Positions 1 to 12,552 are shown, counted from the stretch's first letter. The stretch: 31,417 nucleotides of DNA from JBEKTY01 sp049515555 (GCA_049515555.1 JBEKTY010000096.1:1-31417), one strand, 5' to 3'. Numbers and translations are program-made. The notes: generated from the sequence alone by a model not told the origin.

Positions 1-58
1 ACCAATCGGCAATTCGCAAAAAGTCCAGATAGTTGGCAAGCAACCGGGAGGCAAGACC

Positions 59-3574
<3,516 letters not shown>

Positions 3575-3892
3575 TCACCGAAATACGAAAAGGGCTCGCG
3601 GGGGCACGAGTCGGCCGAGCCGATCTCCTTCGACGTTGCGGGCGACTACGTCTTTGTCGCCTATACCCGCGGCCTGAAAGCCGACGGAGTCAAGTACGCC
3701 TACGTGAAGGTGTTCACGCTGGCCGAGGGGGCCCCGGTGGGCAACCTCGTCGCCGAGAAGGAACTGGGCGAAATCGGACTCCTGGACATCGTGGAGAGCG
3801 TCCGGGCGGCGCGGCGCGCCGGCGGCGAGTATGTGGTCTTCCTCGAGGACGACGCGAAGGCCAAGATCGTCATGTTCCGCTGGCAACCCTAG
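3575..3892 (+). pseudogene. Orphan C-terminal coding fragment in frame after the GH2 stop
   Basis: Starting directly after the GH2 TAG and in the same frame, 105 sense codons run to a TAG at 3890-3892. The peptide looks like genuine coding sequence (it includes the stretches FDVAGDYVFVAYTRG and EYVVFLEDDAKAKIVMFRW), resembling the end of a secreted beta-propeller-like protein. There is no ATG or ribosome binding site at its head; the first possible start is a GTG at 3704. I read it as the tail of a different gene whose front was lost when the GH2 gene was joined to it. Readthrough of the TAG is an alternative but less likely. The parent protein is not identified. Confidence 0.5.
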
Positions 3893-3911
3893 CCGAGATG
3901 ATCGCTCCTCA

Positions 3912-3924
3912 GGGCGTGTCGCCC
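3912..3924. terminator. Short hairpin between convergent genes, weak terminator candidate
   Basis: GGGCG and CGCCC pair around a TGT loop in the 62-bp gap between the orphan fragment and the converging CBM9-like gene. There is no clear run of T on either side, so termination is only suggested by position. Confidence 0.2.
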
Positions 3925-3954
3925 AATTGTCAGACTTGTTGTTTCGCTGGCATC

Positions 3955-6900
3955 TTATTCCACCGTGGCGTTGCCCCATTGGGCCGGTTCGAGCCGGGCT
4001 TCGTGCGGGACGTCCTGGGTCACGCCCGCGGTGAAGCTCTTGTTGCTCCAGTAGGCCCGCAAGGCCGTGGTGTTGCCCGTCGGGTTGCCGAAGATGTAGC
4101 CCACGTCCATGCGCTCGACTGTGCCGGGCGTCAGCGCCAGGCCGAGCCGGGCCAGCGGCAAGCAGACCACGGCCTGGAAGCCGCCGGCCGTCTTCTCGTA
4201 TTGCAGCTTCAGGTCGTCCCAGAACTCGATCCGATCGATGCTCTCCCGGCCGGTGGGCGAGGTGAACACGGTGGGCTGCCCCCGGAACCCGGCCTCCTTT
4301 GGGCGGTAGACGACGGCCAGGGGCTTGCCGCCGCGGCGGGTGACCAGCACGCGGAGGTCGCCGGAGGCCGGCTTTTGGCGCTGGGGGTCCGCCGCGGGAT
4401 CGGTGGCCAACTGGATGTCCAGAAGATTGCCGCCCTTAAAGAGCATGTTCTGCTCCGGCGTGCTGTTGACCAGCTCGAACGGCGATCGCACGTCGTAGCG
4501 CAGCATGAGATCGGCGGCGTTGTACGCGGCCTGGACCGTGAAGCCGCGCCGCTGGTCCACGTCGATCTTCACCGCCCGCAGGTTGACCCAGTCCGGACTG
4601 CTGGGGCAGCGGCCGAGCACCAGCGACTGGGCCTTGGCCTTTTGCGCGCTCCACTCGGCCAAGGCCGCGGCCGCTTGCCGGGCCTCGTCGGGGGTGATCG
4701 TCAGGCGTCCCTCGAAACGCCCGAGGGTGTTCAGGCCAAGCACCTCCAGCACGCGGCCGTCCTGGTCGCCGCCCAGCAGGAACCAACGTCCGCTGTTGAG
4801 TTTGACCAGTTGGCCGGTGAACCATTCGCACTGCATCTGGTCGGGTCCGGTCTCGCCGCTCCGCCCGTCCTGCATGATCGTGCCGATGGGTACGCCGTCG
4901 GTGGTCATAAGCTGCGCCTGGCCGAAGTAGCAGGAAAAGCCCGTGATGCCGTCGGTGATGCCCAGGTTGCGGGTGCAACCGTAGAGCTCGCCGGGCTTGG
5001 GGATGGGGAACTCGTACATGTCGTGCCAGCGGCAGCCCAGCCGGTAGCGCCACAGGAGCTTGCCGTCGCGGCTCCAGGCGTTGATCGGCCAGATCTCCGT
5101 GCGGTCCAGGTGCTTGATGTCCGACCCGGCGTACATCAGCACGGAACCGTCGGCCGGGTTGACCGCCAGGTCGTACGTGTAACAACTGTGGTCCTTGGCG
5201 TAGTCCACCTGTTTCAGCGACGAGTCGTCGTAGAGCGGAACGCCGTTGGGCAGAATCTGCCGGGGCGACAGTCGCTGCCAGTACAGATCGTTGTACATGC
5301 CGGAAGCGTAGAAATTCAGATCGGCGTCGGCCACGCAATTCGGATTCTGGGCCTTGATCTTAGTTTCGCGGGTTTCGGCCTGCTGGATCACGCCGTCGCC
5401 GTTGCGGTCTTCCCACCACAGCCAGGGCACTTTGGCCACTTCCTGCCAGTCCTTGGCGGCCTTGCGCCAGGTCAGGCCGGCCGCCGGGCTGATCACTCCC
5501 GCCACGGCCTGGAAATGGTCGCCGCGCCGCACCCAAAGGAAATGACCCGCCACCAGCGCGTCGGGGCTGCCCCCGCTGGTCATGTACTGCTTGCCGTTTT
5601 TCGCAGTGAACACGATGTTGTTGACCATGTGCGGCCAGAAGTAGGGCGTGTCGGGCCGGGCCTCGAACATCACGGCCGCCGGCGCCCAGGCGCCCTTGTC
5701 CAAATCCACCTTCCACTCGACGTTCTGGCAATAGACGCGGGTTGGATCGGCCGGGTCCATGCAGGCGGGCGTCGAGACGTAGCAGGGGCCGAACTTCTCG
5801 TCCAGCAGCCTGCCCGTCGCCGGGTCCCAAATGCTGACCCGCTTCGGCGAGAAGTCGTGCTCCATGATCCACAGGCGGCCGCGGGAGTCGACGGCCAGGC
5901 CGCGGGGATTGAGCAGCGTGTCGGGATCCCAGCGGCCGGCCCGGGCGGGGCTGCGGTTTCCACCGAGAACCGAAGGAGCGGCCATGGCCCGGCCACCGGG
6001 CTTGCCCAGCGTGCGGCGGTACTTGCCGTCGGCCCCAAACACGGCCACGTCGTGTCGCTGGCCGCGGTTGCTGACATAGACGGCCCCGTCCGGTCCGACC
6101 GCTACCGCCTGCGGATCCGCCAGCGCCTGCGAAATGAAGGGCGCAAGCTTGCCGTCGGCCAGGTGGAGCTTCTGCACCGCGGAACCCGTGACGACCAGCA
6201 GGGTGTCGTTTCCGGCGGCCGCCAGCCAGGTGGGCGACGGCGCGGCCAGACGACGGAGGATCCGTCCCTGCCGGGCGTCGTATTCCGCCACCTCGTTGGC
6301 AGCGGCGTCGGCCACGTACAGTTTGCCGGCCTGGCAGGCCAGACCGGAGCAGAGAGTCTCGTTGCCGTGATTGGGCTCGGCCCACAACTCGCCGCGGAGA
6401 AAGTTGATCTGCCGTCCGTCGGCCACGGCATAGGCCCGGATCTGTTTCTCGGCGCCCAGGTAGACGAACCCCCACTGGCCGTCGGTGGCCAGGCAATCGC
6501 CGCCGATGCGTTGGCCCCATTGCTTCCGGCCGGCGGCGTCCAGGCCGATCAATCCCATGCCGGCCTCCGAGCCGTCCCAGACCAGCAGGGCCCGTGGGCC
6601 GGCAAAACAGACGTCGGCCGGCAGGCCCCAGTCGCCGCCCCAGGCGCCCTTGCCGTCGGGCGTGTTGTAGCTGGGCGAGCCCGAGTTGCTGACGGCCAGC
6701 ACGTAGCGGGTCGTGAGCGGCTCGTGGTACAGGCCCTTCCAGGTGTACTCGCCGGAGGGCAGCACGCGCCCCACGTTGTCCAGGCCGTCCCATGATTCGG
6801 TCACCCGGCCGCCCGGCCGGGATTGCGCGGCGATCAGGTTGCGGACCCGGTCGCCCTTGGCGTCGACGAGCGCAATCGACGTGACCAGCTCCTTGGGCAA

Positions 6901-7767
6901 CTCGAAGCTGAAGCGCAGCGGCATGGCGCGCACCGGCGCGAGCCCTTCCCGCGTCAGTTCTTTGGGCAGATTGCCTTTCTCGGCGAAAATGGCCTTGCCC
7001 CAGGCTCCGGTCGATTGGTAGGTGAACCCGGCCTGCGACATGAGGTCCACGGCCCAGCCGCCGCCGTAGGAGTGCTGGCCGGTCTGGTCGCTCCACTGGA
7101 TCTGCATGGCCGCCGCGCACAGGTCGCCCCCCTTGAGCGGCCGCGGCGCGCCCAACGTGGTCCAAGGGATGCGATACTCGAAGGTAAACCCCTTTCCGTC
7201 CGGCCAGCGGACGTAGGCCGCCTGGAACTTGTCGGCCGGCACCACGCCCTTGTGGTAGCCGTGGGCGTCGTGGAAGTCCATGCCGTACTTCAGGTGCAAC
7301 ACCGGCTTGCGGCTGTCGCTGTGATACCACAGCGTCATGTGGACCAGCCGTTCGTCGGGCGTCCGATCGTAACCGCCGATCTTGAGCGGATAGCCCAGGC
7401 CGGGATCGAGGCACAGGCGGAACTGAAAGGCGTCGCCATCCCAACCGAAGTCCGGGTTGACGGCCGGGTCGGCCCTATTGAGCATGGGCGTCGGGTCGGC
7501 CACGCGCGAGGAGATGTACAGGGCCTCGGCGTCGTACATCATGGCCGTCCGGGCGCTTTGGAACGCAGCGGTGGCCTCGATCACATAGGTATAGATCGTG
7601 CCGCTGAGGTCCCAGTCCTTCAGGTCGCCGTCGATGACGATCTTGCCCGGCGCAGGCACGATGAACAGCCGCTGATTGTGATACACGCCCTGCGCGTGGG
7701 CCCGAGCCGCCATCCCCGCCAACAGACCGAGGGCCACGACGCAACGCCCGAGCTGCCGCAGATTCAT
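3955..7767 (-). CDS. Secreted protein with CBM9-like domains and a beta-propeller-like core
   Basis: Exported 1270-aa protein, probably carbohydrate-binding. The start at 7767 is chosen because GGAGGAG (7781-7775) lies seven bases upstream and the next residues, MNLRQLGRCVVALGLLAG...AHAQ, are a signal peptide; an upstream in-frame ATG at 7773 is too close to that site. A CBM9-like beta-sandwich follows (about 35-230, opening KIVIDGDLKDW, typical of the family). Next is a FlgD-like Ig segment (about 290-350, VTESWDGLDNVGRVLPSGEYTW). Long NHL/propeller-like repeats come after, including AVDSRGRLWIMEHD. An EF-hand-like DRNGDGVIQQAE sits near 785-800. The last 200 residues resemble a second CBM9-like domain. 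No catalytic motif was recognised. It converges on the GH2 region. A 100-bp repeat ends 37 bp upstream of the start and may contribute a promoter. Confidence 0.85.
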   Translation of the reverse strand: MNLRQLGRCVVALGLLAGMAARAHAQGVYHNQRLFIVPAPGKIVIDGDLKDWDLSGTIYTYVIEATAAFQSARTAMMYDAEALYISSRVADPTPMLNRADPAVNPDFGWDGDAFQFRLCLDPGLGYPLKIGGYDRTPDERLVHMTLWYHSDSRKPVLHLKYGMDFHDAHGYHKGVVPADKFQAAYVRWPDGKGFTFEYRIPWTTLGAPRPLKGGDLCAAAMQIQWSDQTGQHSYGGGWAVDLMSQAGFTYQSTGAWGKAIFAEKGNLPKELTREGLAPVRAMPLRFSFELPKELVTSIALVDAKGDRVRNLIAAQSRPGGRVTESWDGLDNVGRVLPSGEYTWKGLYHEPLTTRYVLAVSNSGSPSYNTPDGKGAWGGDWGLPADVCFAGPRALLVWDGSEAGMGLIGLDAAGRKQWGQRIGGDCLATDGQWGFVYLGAEKQIRAYAVADGRQINFLRGELWAEPNHGNETLCSGLACQAGKLYVADAAANEVAEYDARQGRILRRLAAPSPTWLAAAGNDTLLVVTGSAVQKLHLADGKLAPFISQALADPQAVAVGPDGAVYVSNRGQRHDVAVFGADGKYRRTLGKPGGRAMAAPSVLGGNRSPARAGRWDPDTLLNPRGLAVDSRGRLWIMEHDFSPKRVSIWDPATGRLLDEKFGPCYVSTPACMDPADPTRVYCQNVEWKVDLDKGAWAPAAVMFEARPDTPYFWPHMVNNIVFTAKNGKQYMTSGGSPDALVAGHFLWVRRGDHFQAVAGVISPAAGLTWRKAAKDWQEVAKVPWLWWEDRNGDGVIQQAETRETKIKAQNPNCVADADLNFYASGMYNDLYWQRLSPRQILPNGVPLYDDSSLKQVDYAKDHSCYTYDLAVNPADGSVLMYAGSDIKHLDRTEIWPINAWSRDGKLLWRYRLGCRWHDMYEFPIPKPGELYGCTRNLGITDGITGFSCYFGQAQLMTTDGVPIGTIMQDGRSGETGPDQMQCEWFTGQLVKLNSGRWFLLGGDQDGRVLEVLGLNTLGRFEGRLTITPDEARQAAAALAEWSAQKAKAQSLVLGRCPSSPDWVNLRAVKIDVDQRRGFTVQAAYNAADLMLRYDVRSPFELVNSTPEQNMLFKGGNLLDIQLATDPAADPQRQKPASGDLRVLVTRRGGKPLAVVYRPKEAGFRGQPTVFTSPTGRESIDRIEFWDDLKLQYEKTAGGFQAVVCLPLARLGLALTPGTVERMDVGYIFGNPTGNTTALRAYWSNKSFTAGVTQDVPHEARLEPAQWGNATVE

Positions 7768-7804
7768 GGGCATTCTCCTCCGGCATTTTCCATTTGCGGT
7801 GAGC

Positions 7805-7904
7805 CTGAAACCGAACCAGGCCGTCCCTATCAATAACTCCGTGCCCTCTGGCCGTCAAGGAGTTGCGATCTGGTTGAATTGCCTTGTGAGCCGCGGCCCG
7901 GCGG
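7805..7904. repeat. 100-bp dispersed repeat, copy A
   Basis: It matches 12894-12993 over 100 bp without gaps, with 11 differences by eye; the core from 7823 to 7870 is nearly identical. It contains the inverted repeat AACTCC/GGAGTT (7835-7840 and 7859-7864). Read on the minus strand it offers TTGACG (7858-7853), a 17-bp spacer and TATTGA (7835-7830), a weak promoter-like pair facing the CBM9-like gene. In both copies the minus-strand side faces a minus-strand gene. Confidence 0.8.
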
Positions 7905-7910
7905 GCCCGC

Positions 7911-8006
7911 GACCTGGATGGCGATTCGGACAGCCAGGCGGCGACTTCCGACGAGCCCCGGGAACTGACGTACGTGGACATCGACACGTTCGAGGCGACC
8001 TTCTAA
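7911..8006 (+). pseudogene. Possible orphan C-terminus next to repeat A
   Basis: Thirty-one codons ending in TAA read DLDGDSDSQA...RELTYVDIDTFEATF, which looks like a natural acidic protein tail rather than random sequence. There is no start or recognisable upstream part, because the sequence to the left is the 100-bp repeat. I infer a remnant of a gene cut at the repeat; the evidence is coding character only. Confidence 0.3.
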
Positions 8007-8145
8007 TCTTCGCCGGCTGGTCGGCCCGGGGGCGGTTCGCGCGTACCGCGCGCTCCATCCCCAGCCGGGTAGACAACAGCACCGCCAGCCGTGTGGCATC
8101 GTGACCGGCACTTTCGCTCGGCAGCCTCGCCAGAACGCCGACGGG

Positions 8146-8189
8146 GGCAGGAGGGGCAGGGTGGCCGCGGCCGCCCTGCCCCTCCTGCC
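8146..8189. repeat. 44-bp near-perfect GC-rich palindrome
   Basis: The 16-bp arms 8146-8161 and 8174-8189 are exact inverted repeats. The 12-bp centre contains GGCCGCGGCC, itself palindromic, so the whole unit can form one long hairpin. There is no T-run. It lies between divergent genes, so it is not an obvious terminator; a REP-like element is more likely. Confidence 0.7.
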
Positions 8190-8204
8190 TGCCACGATTC
8201 TCCC

Positions 8205-8232
8205 TTGATTTACCAGTTCTCTCTGGTACACT
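8205..8232 (+). promoter_or_regulatory. Candidate promoter with overlapping palindrome upstream of the two-gene cassette
   Basis: TTGATT (8205-8210), a 16-bp spacer and TACACT (8227-8232), with an extended-minus-10 TG two bases before. The spacer contains a perfect inverted repeat TACCAG/CTGGTA (8211-8216, 8223-8228), placed as a repressor operator would be. The leader to the gene at 8426 would be about 190 bases and holds no clear gene. Planctomycete promoter rules are poorly known, so this is a pattern-level call. Confidence 0.35.
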
Positions 8233-8425
8233 CACTCTTGGTGGACGAAATCAAATTTCCTATCAGTCCAGATCACACCCGCTTGCCTGTCGTTATCCGA
8301 GGCGTCGCTTCACCTCATGCGGCACACGTTGCCCTCTCGCCCTTTCTGCCATAAGCTGGTGTCATTCCCGTTCTCTGCGGCCAGGTCAGCCGCGCTGCAC
8401 CGACTGGGGGGTGTGAGGGGCCTGG

Positions 8426-10189
8426 ATGGCAAAAACGACCAGTATAAATCCGGTTCTTCTTAGGTGGAGTAAGCACACTCCGACCTCGAAAGTACAAGAC
8501 CCTCTTGGCACGAGCGGGCGTGGATCAACGCGGCTTGCAAGCCGTCTCCTATACTGCATTACATCCATTACCCCTCGCGCCCGGTACTATTCGTTTATTC
8601 CCTGGTGTGTTCTTGACCACAAGCGCTGTGAGAAATCAGTGCTAACCAATCTGCGGAAGGGCATCTCATTGCGAGAACATGCTCTGACTCTTGGCTGCGT
8701 CGCTCACCATGACGGAAAGCCGTGTCGCGGTGGATCGCTCGTCGGGTCTGACGGGGCGGTCAAATGGCTCCTCAAACATCCTTCCGGGGAGGCCGATTTC
8801 TTGCGTCTCAGTTTTGTCAAGAATCCCGCGCTGGACCGCTACCTTAATTCTCTTATGAATCTTGGTGTCTTCGTGACAGATGAGGAGCTTCAAGATTCGG
8901 ACGAGGACGCGAAGCGGACTTTCGATGACATCGAACTGAGCCAGCTAGGGGTGGAACTGGCGGGCCGGTATGACTCGTGCGTCGGACGATTGAAAGGCAT
9001 CGCACAGATCGCTTCACACCAGCGGCGATGTTCTGTGGAAAGCCTGAAGACCTGGGGGGCGAGGGGAGGGCTTTGTGAACTCTCCGACCCTTCGGCACAT
9101 GATCGCTTCCTACTGCGGGACACTTTTTTTTCTAAGATGCCGAAAGAATTCTATTCCGAGATGCCAAAGAAGGGTGAGTCCCACTTCATGCGCCGCCGCT
9201 CGCTGTTGTTGATTTTGGAACTGTGCCGTCAACTGAAAGATGCAAACTGGTTCTTTGGCCACGCGAGCTTCGCCGACGCAGTGTACTACGGCGAACTGGC
9301 GGATGAGGGCAAAACATACGTAGTGCGGATTCCACCAGCGCTGGAGGACGTAGCGATTCGCTGGCAAATGTTCTATTTCCACCATTTCATGTCTGTCGCG
9401 CTCGAAGGACTGTTCTCCTCCCTGGTATCAAGGCTCTCTGACGCAGAACTCGAGGGCGATTCGTTGGATTCCATAGTTCGCTCCCTCAACGACACACACG
9501 TTGTCAATGAGGCGTATAAACTTCTTTCGTTGCCTGCTGGCTCCCTCTCCGCCGAATCTTCTCCATCACGCCTCTTCGCCGCTATAGGGATTCCATCCGC
9601 TGTCCTTGACTCTCACCTGAGCGATGCACTCGGCGATGCCATTCGCCCCAGCAGTCCGCTCGCCGAGCCTGCCCTGGAGGCACTCTTGCGTAAGCACGAC
9701 TATGAGCATCGTTCAACGGCGTTGATCGTATCATTGATACTGCTGGCGACAACCCTTGGGAGATACAAACGCTGGGAGGGAACGAACTATGGTGATTGGT
9801 TTGTCTCGGTAGCCGTTGACCGTTACCTGGACCTGATTCCGCCTATTGTGTCGGCGGGTTTGTCACGTCGATTCGGCGACTGGTGGAATTGCCAGTGGGG
9901 CCAGATCGCTGAGTTCGTGCTCTCCCGCTACGTCATTCAACAACATCAGGCAATGTCCTACGAGAAAAGCGCATCCGGCGAGCGCTGTATTCTTCAGGTC
10001 CACGGAACGAGCATCTGTGCTACCGGCAGTTACGACAAGATCGGACTCGGCAATCCACGGTTTTACAGCGCGGTTCAGATTCTCACGGACCTGGGCCTGC
10101 TGGAGCAAACCGATGACGACGGAATCGTTCCAACAGGCGAGGGAGCCTCATTCCTCCGGTCAGAGTTGACGAAGGAGACGGAGGGATGA
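8426..10189 (+). CDS. Uncharacterised 587-aa protein, first gene of a PLD-linked cassette
   Basis: Function not recognised. The start ATG has GAGGGG at 8415-8420, five bases upstream. No signal peptide or membrane segment is evident, so it is probably cytoplasmic. The N-terminal 110 residues look most conserved in character (LLYCITSITPRARYYSFIPWCVLDH, then LTLGCVAHHDG and GGSLVGSDGAVKWLL). The rest appears mainly helical, with no nuclease, ATPase or DNA-binding motif found by eye. It recalls large DUF proteins (for example DUF6361-type) found beside helicases or PLD nucleases in defence islands; that resemblance is from memory and tentative. Its TGA overlaps the ATG of the PLD gene (ATGA), implying coupled translation and a shared job. 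Base composition is clearly lower in G+C than neighbouring operons (32 of 60 bases in 9421-9480, against 45 of 60 in 20041-20100), suggesting acquisition by transfer. Confidence 0.8.
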   Translation: MAKTTSINPVLLRWSKHTPTSKVQDPLGTSGRGSTRLASRLLYCITSITPRARYYSFIPWCVLDHKRCEKSVLTNLRKGISLREHALTLGCVAHHDGKPCRGGSLVGSDGAVKWLLKHPSGEADFLRLSFVKNPALDRYLNSLMNLGVFVTDEELQDSDEDAKRTFDDIELSQLGVELAGRYDSCVGRLKGIAQIASHQRRCSVESLKTWGARGGLCELSDPSAHDRFLLRDTFFSKMPKEFYSEMPKKGESHFMRRRSLLLILELCRQLKDANWFFGHASFADAVYYGELADEGKTYVVRIPPALEDVAIRWQMFYFHHFMSVALEGLFSSLVSRLSDAELEGDSLDSIVRSLNDTHVVNEAYKLLSLPAGSLSAESSPSRLFAAIGIPSAVLDSHLSDALGDAIRPSSPLAEPALEALLRKHDYEHRSTALIVSLILLATTLGRYKRWEGTNYGDWFVSVAVDRYLDLIPPIVSAGLSRRFGDWWNCQWGQIAEFVLSRYVIQQHQAMSYEKSASGERCILQVHGTSICATGSYDKIGLGNPRFYSAVQILTDLGLLEQTDDDGIVPTGEGASFLRSELTKETEG

Positions 10190-12366
10190 AAGACGTGGAC
10201 TTTCCGAGTCTCCTCGACTCCGAACCAGCGGACCTCGCACTTCTCTCGACGTTCAACTTTGACCCGGGCTACTTCGAGTGCCAACTACTGAAATCCGGCG
10301 CGCTCCATAAGGCTCGGCGAATTGCCATTTTCATGGATGCCGGACAATGGGAGCAGCTTCGGTCGAATGACGCCCCGGCTCGCTTGGTAAACCGTCGCTA
10401 CCTGGTAGTGCCAGTCCGCCAGTCCTCTGGTGTCTTCCACCCGAAACTACACCTGGTCATCGCTGGTGGGTTTAGTCAGGTTCTCTGTGGCAGCAATAAC
10501 TTGACCCGTGCCGGATGCTCCCACAACCTGGAACTTCTCAACTCGGTCCGATGGGACTTCGGAGGGGACGAGGGTGCAAAGCACGCCAGCATAGTGAGAT
10601 CGGCATTGCGGTTCTTCGAGTTGGCCGCCGACAAAGCGCGGGGTGAGGCTGCTAAGGTGGTTAGATCGTGGATCAAGGAGGAGAAGATCGTCAGACGGTG
10701 GTTCGATGAGCCTCCCGACCCCGCCGAAGGCGATGATACGTGTCGTCTTGTTCATACCCTGGACGGCACCCTTTGGGGCCGCTTGCTGAGTGCCACGGAA
10801 ACCTTACCACCTAAGCGGATTCTAGTTATTTCACCTTACTACGACCTTGACGCAAAGATGTTCAAGCGAGTATGGTCAACGTGGCCCAATTGTCGGTTAG
10901 AGGTCATTGCCCAGCAGCACACATCCAACCTGCCGGTTGCCCAAATCCAAGCGGCTCGAATACCGTTGGAGTTACGCGAGGTCTCTTGCCGCAAAAGGCG
11001 TCTCCACGCCAAGCTGCTGGCCTGGGACAGCGAAAAGGGAGGGGGCTGTTTTGTTGGCAGTGCCAATTTCACTTCGGCGGCCTGGGACGGCCTGAATGTG
11101 GAAGCGTGCCTCCTCGTACTAAATCCGGGAGAGATGGTCGAGTGGCTTTTCGACTCCCATCCTGCGCACAAAATCAACGTCGCCGATTTCGTTGCTGGCG
11201 CGGAGCACGAGCCACAGCCGTTGGTTCCCGACAACAACTCGGCGATGCTAAGCCTGCGGTCTGCGATCCTGACCAGAGCGTCCCACCTGCGGGTCGAGTA
11301 CCATTGCGCAAAGGAACTCGGCGCGACCGCGTTGACAGTTGCCATCCGAGCGGGCGGCGAACATCGCCCCCGTGCAGCGATGGTGGTCCCGGTTGCCGAA
11401 GAAGCCAATCATGTAATTCAGCTTGAGTCGCAACTACTTGCCGACATCCACGGCTCCGTAATGCTTTCCCTGGCGGCTCAGTGTCCGCATGGCGAGCGGG
11501 AAAGCGCGCCAATTTGGCTGATTCAGGAGGATTGTCTAACCTACGAATCGTCCGACGGTGACTCGGCACACGGCCGCTCGGCCATTGTCGAAAACGGCTT
11601 CGGCATTCCTGAATACCTCGAAGAACTCGGGCGGCGAGAGGGTGCCCGGGCGATCATAGAGTACCTGAACCGCCTCAGAATCCACTTTCACGATGGATCG
11701 AAAGGGCTTGCCACGAAAAGGAGATTCAGAGTTCGCCAGAGCGACCCATTTCATCCCGATGTCTTGCCGGAATGGTGGCGAGCCGGAACATTCCCGCAGG
11801 CCGACCTCCAGAACGCTATCTGCCAGTTCGCGCGGCGACACGAGGATCGACAATTGAAGAAACATGCGAAGCGCGGCAACATCAACGGCATGGAGAACTT
11901 TCTGGACATCCTTGTAGCCCTTGTGCGACTGTTGTACGTGTACCGTGTTCGCGGAGTTGTCGAACGGGATCGGCTGATCTGGCATCTGGGCCGGTGCCTG
12001 GGCATTGCGACGGTCGGTATCCAGAGAGACTACGATTCGTCGGAAGGCTATCTTCTGACGCTTTCCCGAAATCTGAGCGGCGACATGCGGGTGTTGCAGA
12101 GAGTGGCGGACGGGTTGAACTTCGTGGGGTATCTCGATGCAGTGCTGCTTATTGCCCAAATGGTTTCCCCGGCACCGGGCAAGCCGAAGGCCACGGCGCT
12201 GCGTCAACGCCTCCCCGAACTGTGTGCCTCACTGAACAGGGGCCTTGCGGCGGCGGGACTTACAAGACCCACGACAGACAGGATTGTCGCCGCTCTTGAA
12301 AGTTTCGAGATGCTATCGGAACACGAACTGGGCTCGTACAACGCCGCGCTGCCACCCCAAACGTAG
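10186..12366 (+). CDS. Phospholipase-D-fold protein (putative nuclease), 726 aa
   Basis: Two PLD half-sites are visible. The first, FHPKLHLVI...GSNNLTRAG, has H85 and K87 but lacks the usual Asp. The second, LHAKLLAWD...GSANFTSAAWDG, has the full HxK(x4)D with H274, K276 and D281, followed by the GSxN motif. PLD-fold enzymes use two such sites to hydrolyse phosphodiesters; in bacteria many are DNA nucleases. About 380 further residues after the core are unrecognised and may bind a partner or DNA. No signal peptide is seen, which favours an intracellular nuclease over an exported lipase. It is translationally coupled to the 587-aa gene. DISARM-type and other restriction-like systems contain PLD proteins, but no helicase or methyltransferase is present here. 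The nuclease role is inferred. Confidence 0.82.
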   Translation: MKDVDFPSLLDSEPADLALLSTFNFDPGYFECQLLKSGALHKARRIAIFMDAGQWEQLRSNDAPARLVNRRYLVVPVRQSSGVFHPKLHLVIAGGFSQVLCGSNNLTRAGCSHNLELLNSVRWDFGGDEGAKHASIVRSALRFFELAADKARGEAAKVVRSWIKEEKIVRRWFDEPPDPAEGDDTCRLVHTLDGTLWGRLLSATETLPPKRILVISPYYDLDAKMFKRVWSTWPNCRLEVIAQQHTSNLPVAQIQAARIPLELREVSCRKRRLHAKLLAWDSEKGGGCFVGSANFTSAAWDGLNVEACLLVLNPGEMVEWLFDSHPAHKINVADFVAGAEHEPQPLVPDNNSAMLSLRSAILTRASHLRVEYHCAKELGATALTVAIRAGGEHRPRAAMVVPVAEEANHVIQLESQLLADIHGSVMLSLAAQCPHGERESAPIWLIQEDCLTYESSDGDSAHGRSAIVENGFGIPEYLEELGRREGARAIIEYLNRLRIHFHDGSKGLATKRRFRVRQSDPFHPDVLPEWWRAGTFPQADLQNAICQFARRHEDRQLKKHAKRGNINGMENFLDILVALVRLLYVYRVRGVVERDRLIWHLGRCLGIATVGIQRDYDSSEGYLLTLSRNLSGDMRVLQRVADGLNFVGYLDAVLLIAQMVSPAPGKPKATALRQRLPELCASLNRGLAAAGLTRPTTDRIVAALESFEMLSEHELGSYNAALPPQT

Positions 12367-12552
12367 CGCGACCGCCAAGCCAGGGTGTTCGGTTGGTTCA
12401 GCGATCTGGCCAGCTTCCCAACGTAGCCTCCCGGTCTGACGCAGCTGGGCCCGGTACTGCTCGATGTGGGACGACTCGGGCCAGGTGTCAATGGTGTACC
12501 TGCCGGGCGGGATTAAGCCGTCCAGGTAGAGCACGTTGAAGATCAGGCTCAC
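12313..12552 (-). CDS. Small hypothetical ORF, probably a truncated gene
   Basis: A 79-aa frame starts at GTG overlapping the stop of the PLD remnant (GTGA), so it was probably co-translated with it. It reads MSLIFNVLYLDGLIPPGRYTIDTWPE and onward, which has coding character. Its last 54 bp run antisense into the end of the plus-strand PLD-fold gene at 12366. I infer that the original gene was longer and was cut when the two-gene cassette arrived. No family recognised. Confidence 0.3.
   Translation of the reverse strand: MSLIFNVLYLDGLIPPGRYTIDTWPESSHIEQYRAQLRQTGRLRWEAGQIAEPTEHPGLAVALRLGWQRGVVRAQFVFR

Noticed and set aside
8146..8189. Strong hairpin as an intrinsic terminator
   Set aside because: It lies upstream of both divergent flanking genes and has no T-run on either side.
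8091..8354. An 87-codon plus-strand frame in the cassette leader
   Set aside because: It runs through the palindrome and has no ribosome binding site. The end (VDEIKFPISPDHTRLPVVIRG) looks slightly protein-like but is too short to support.
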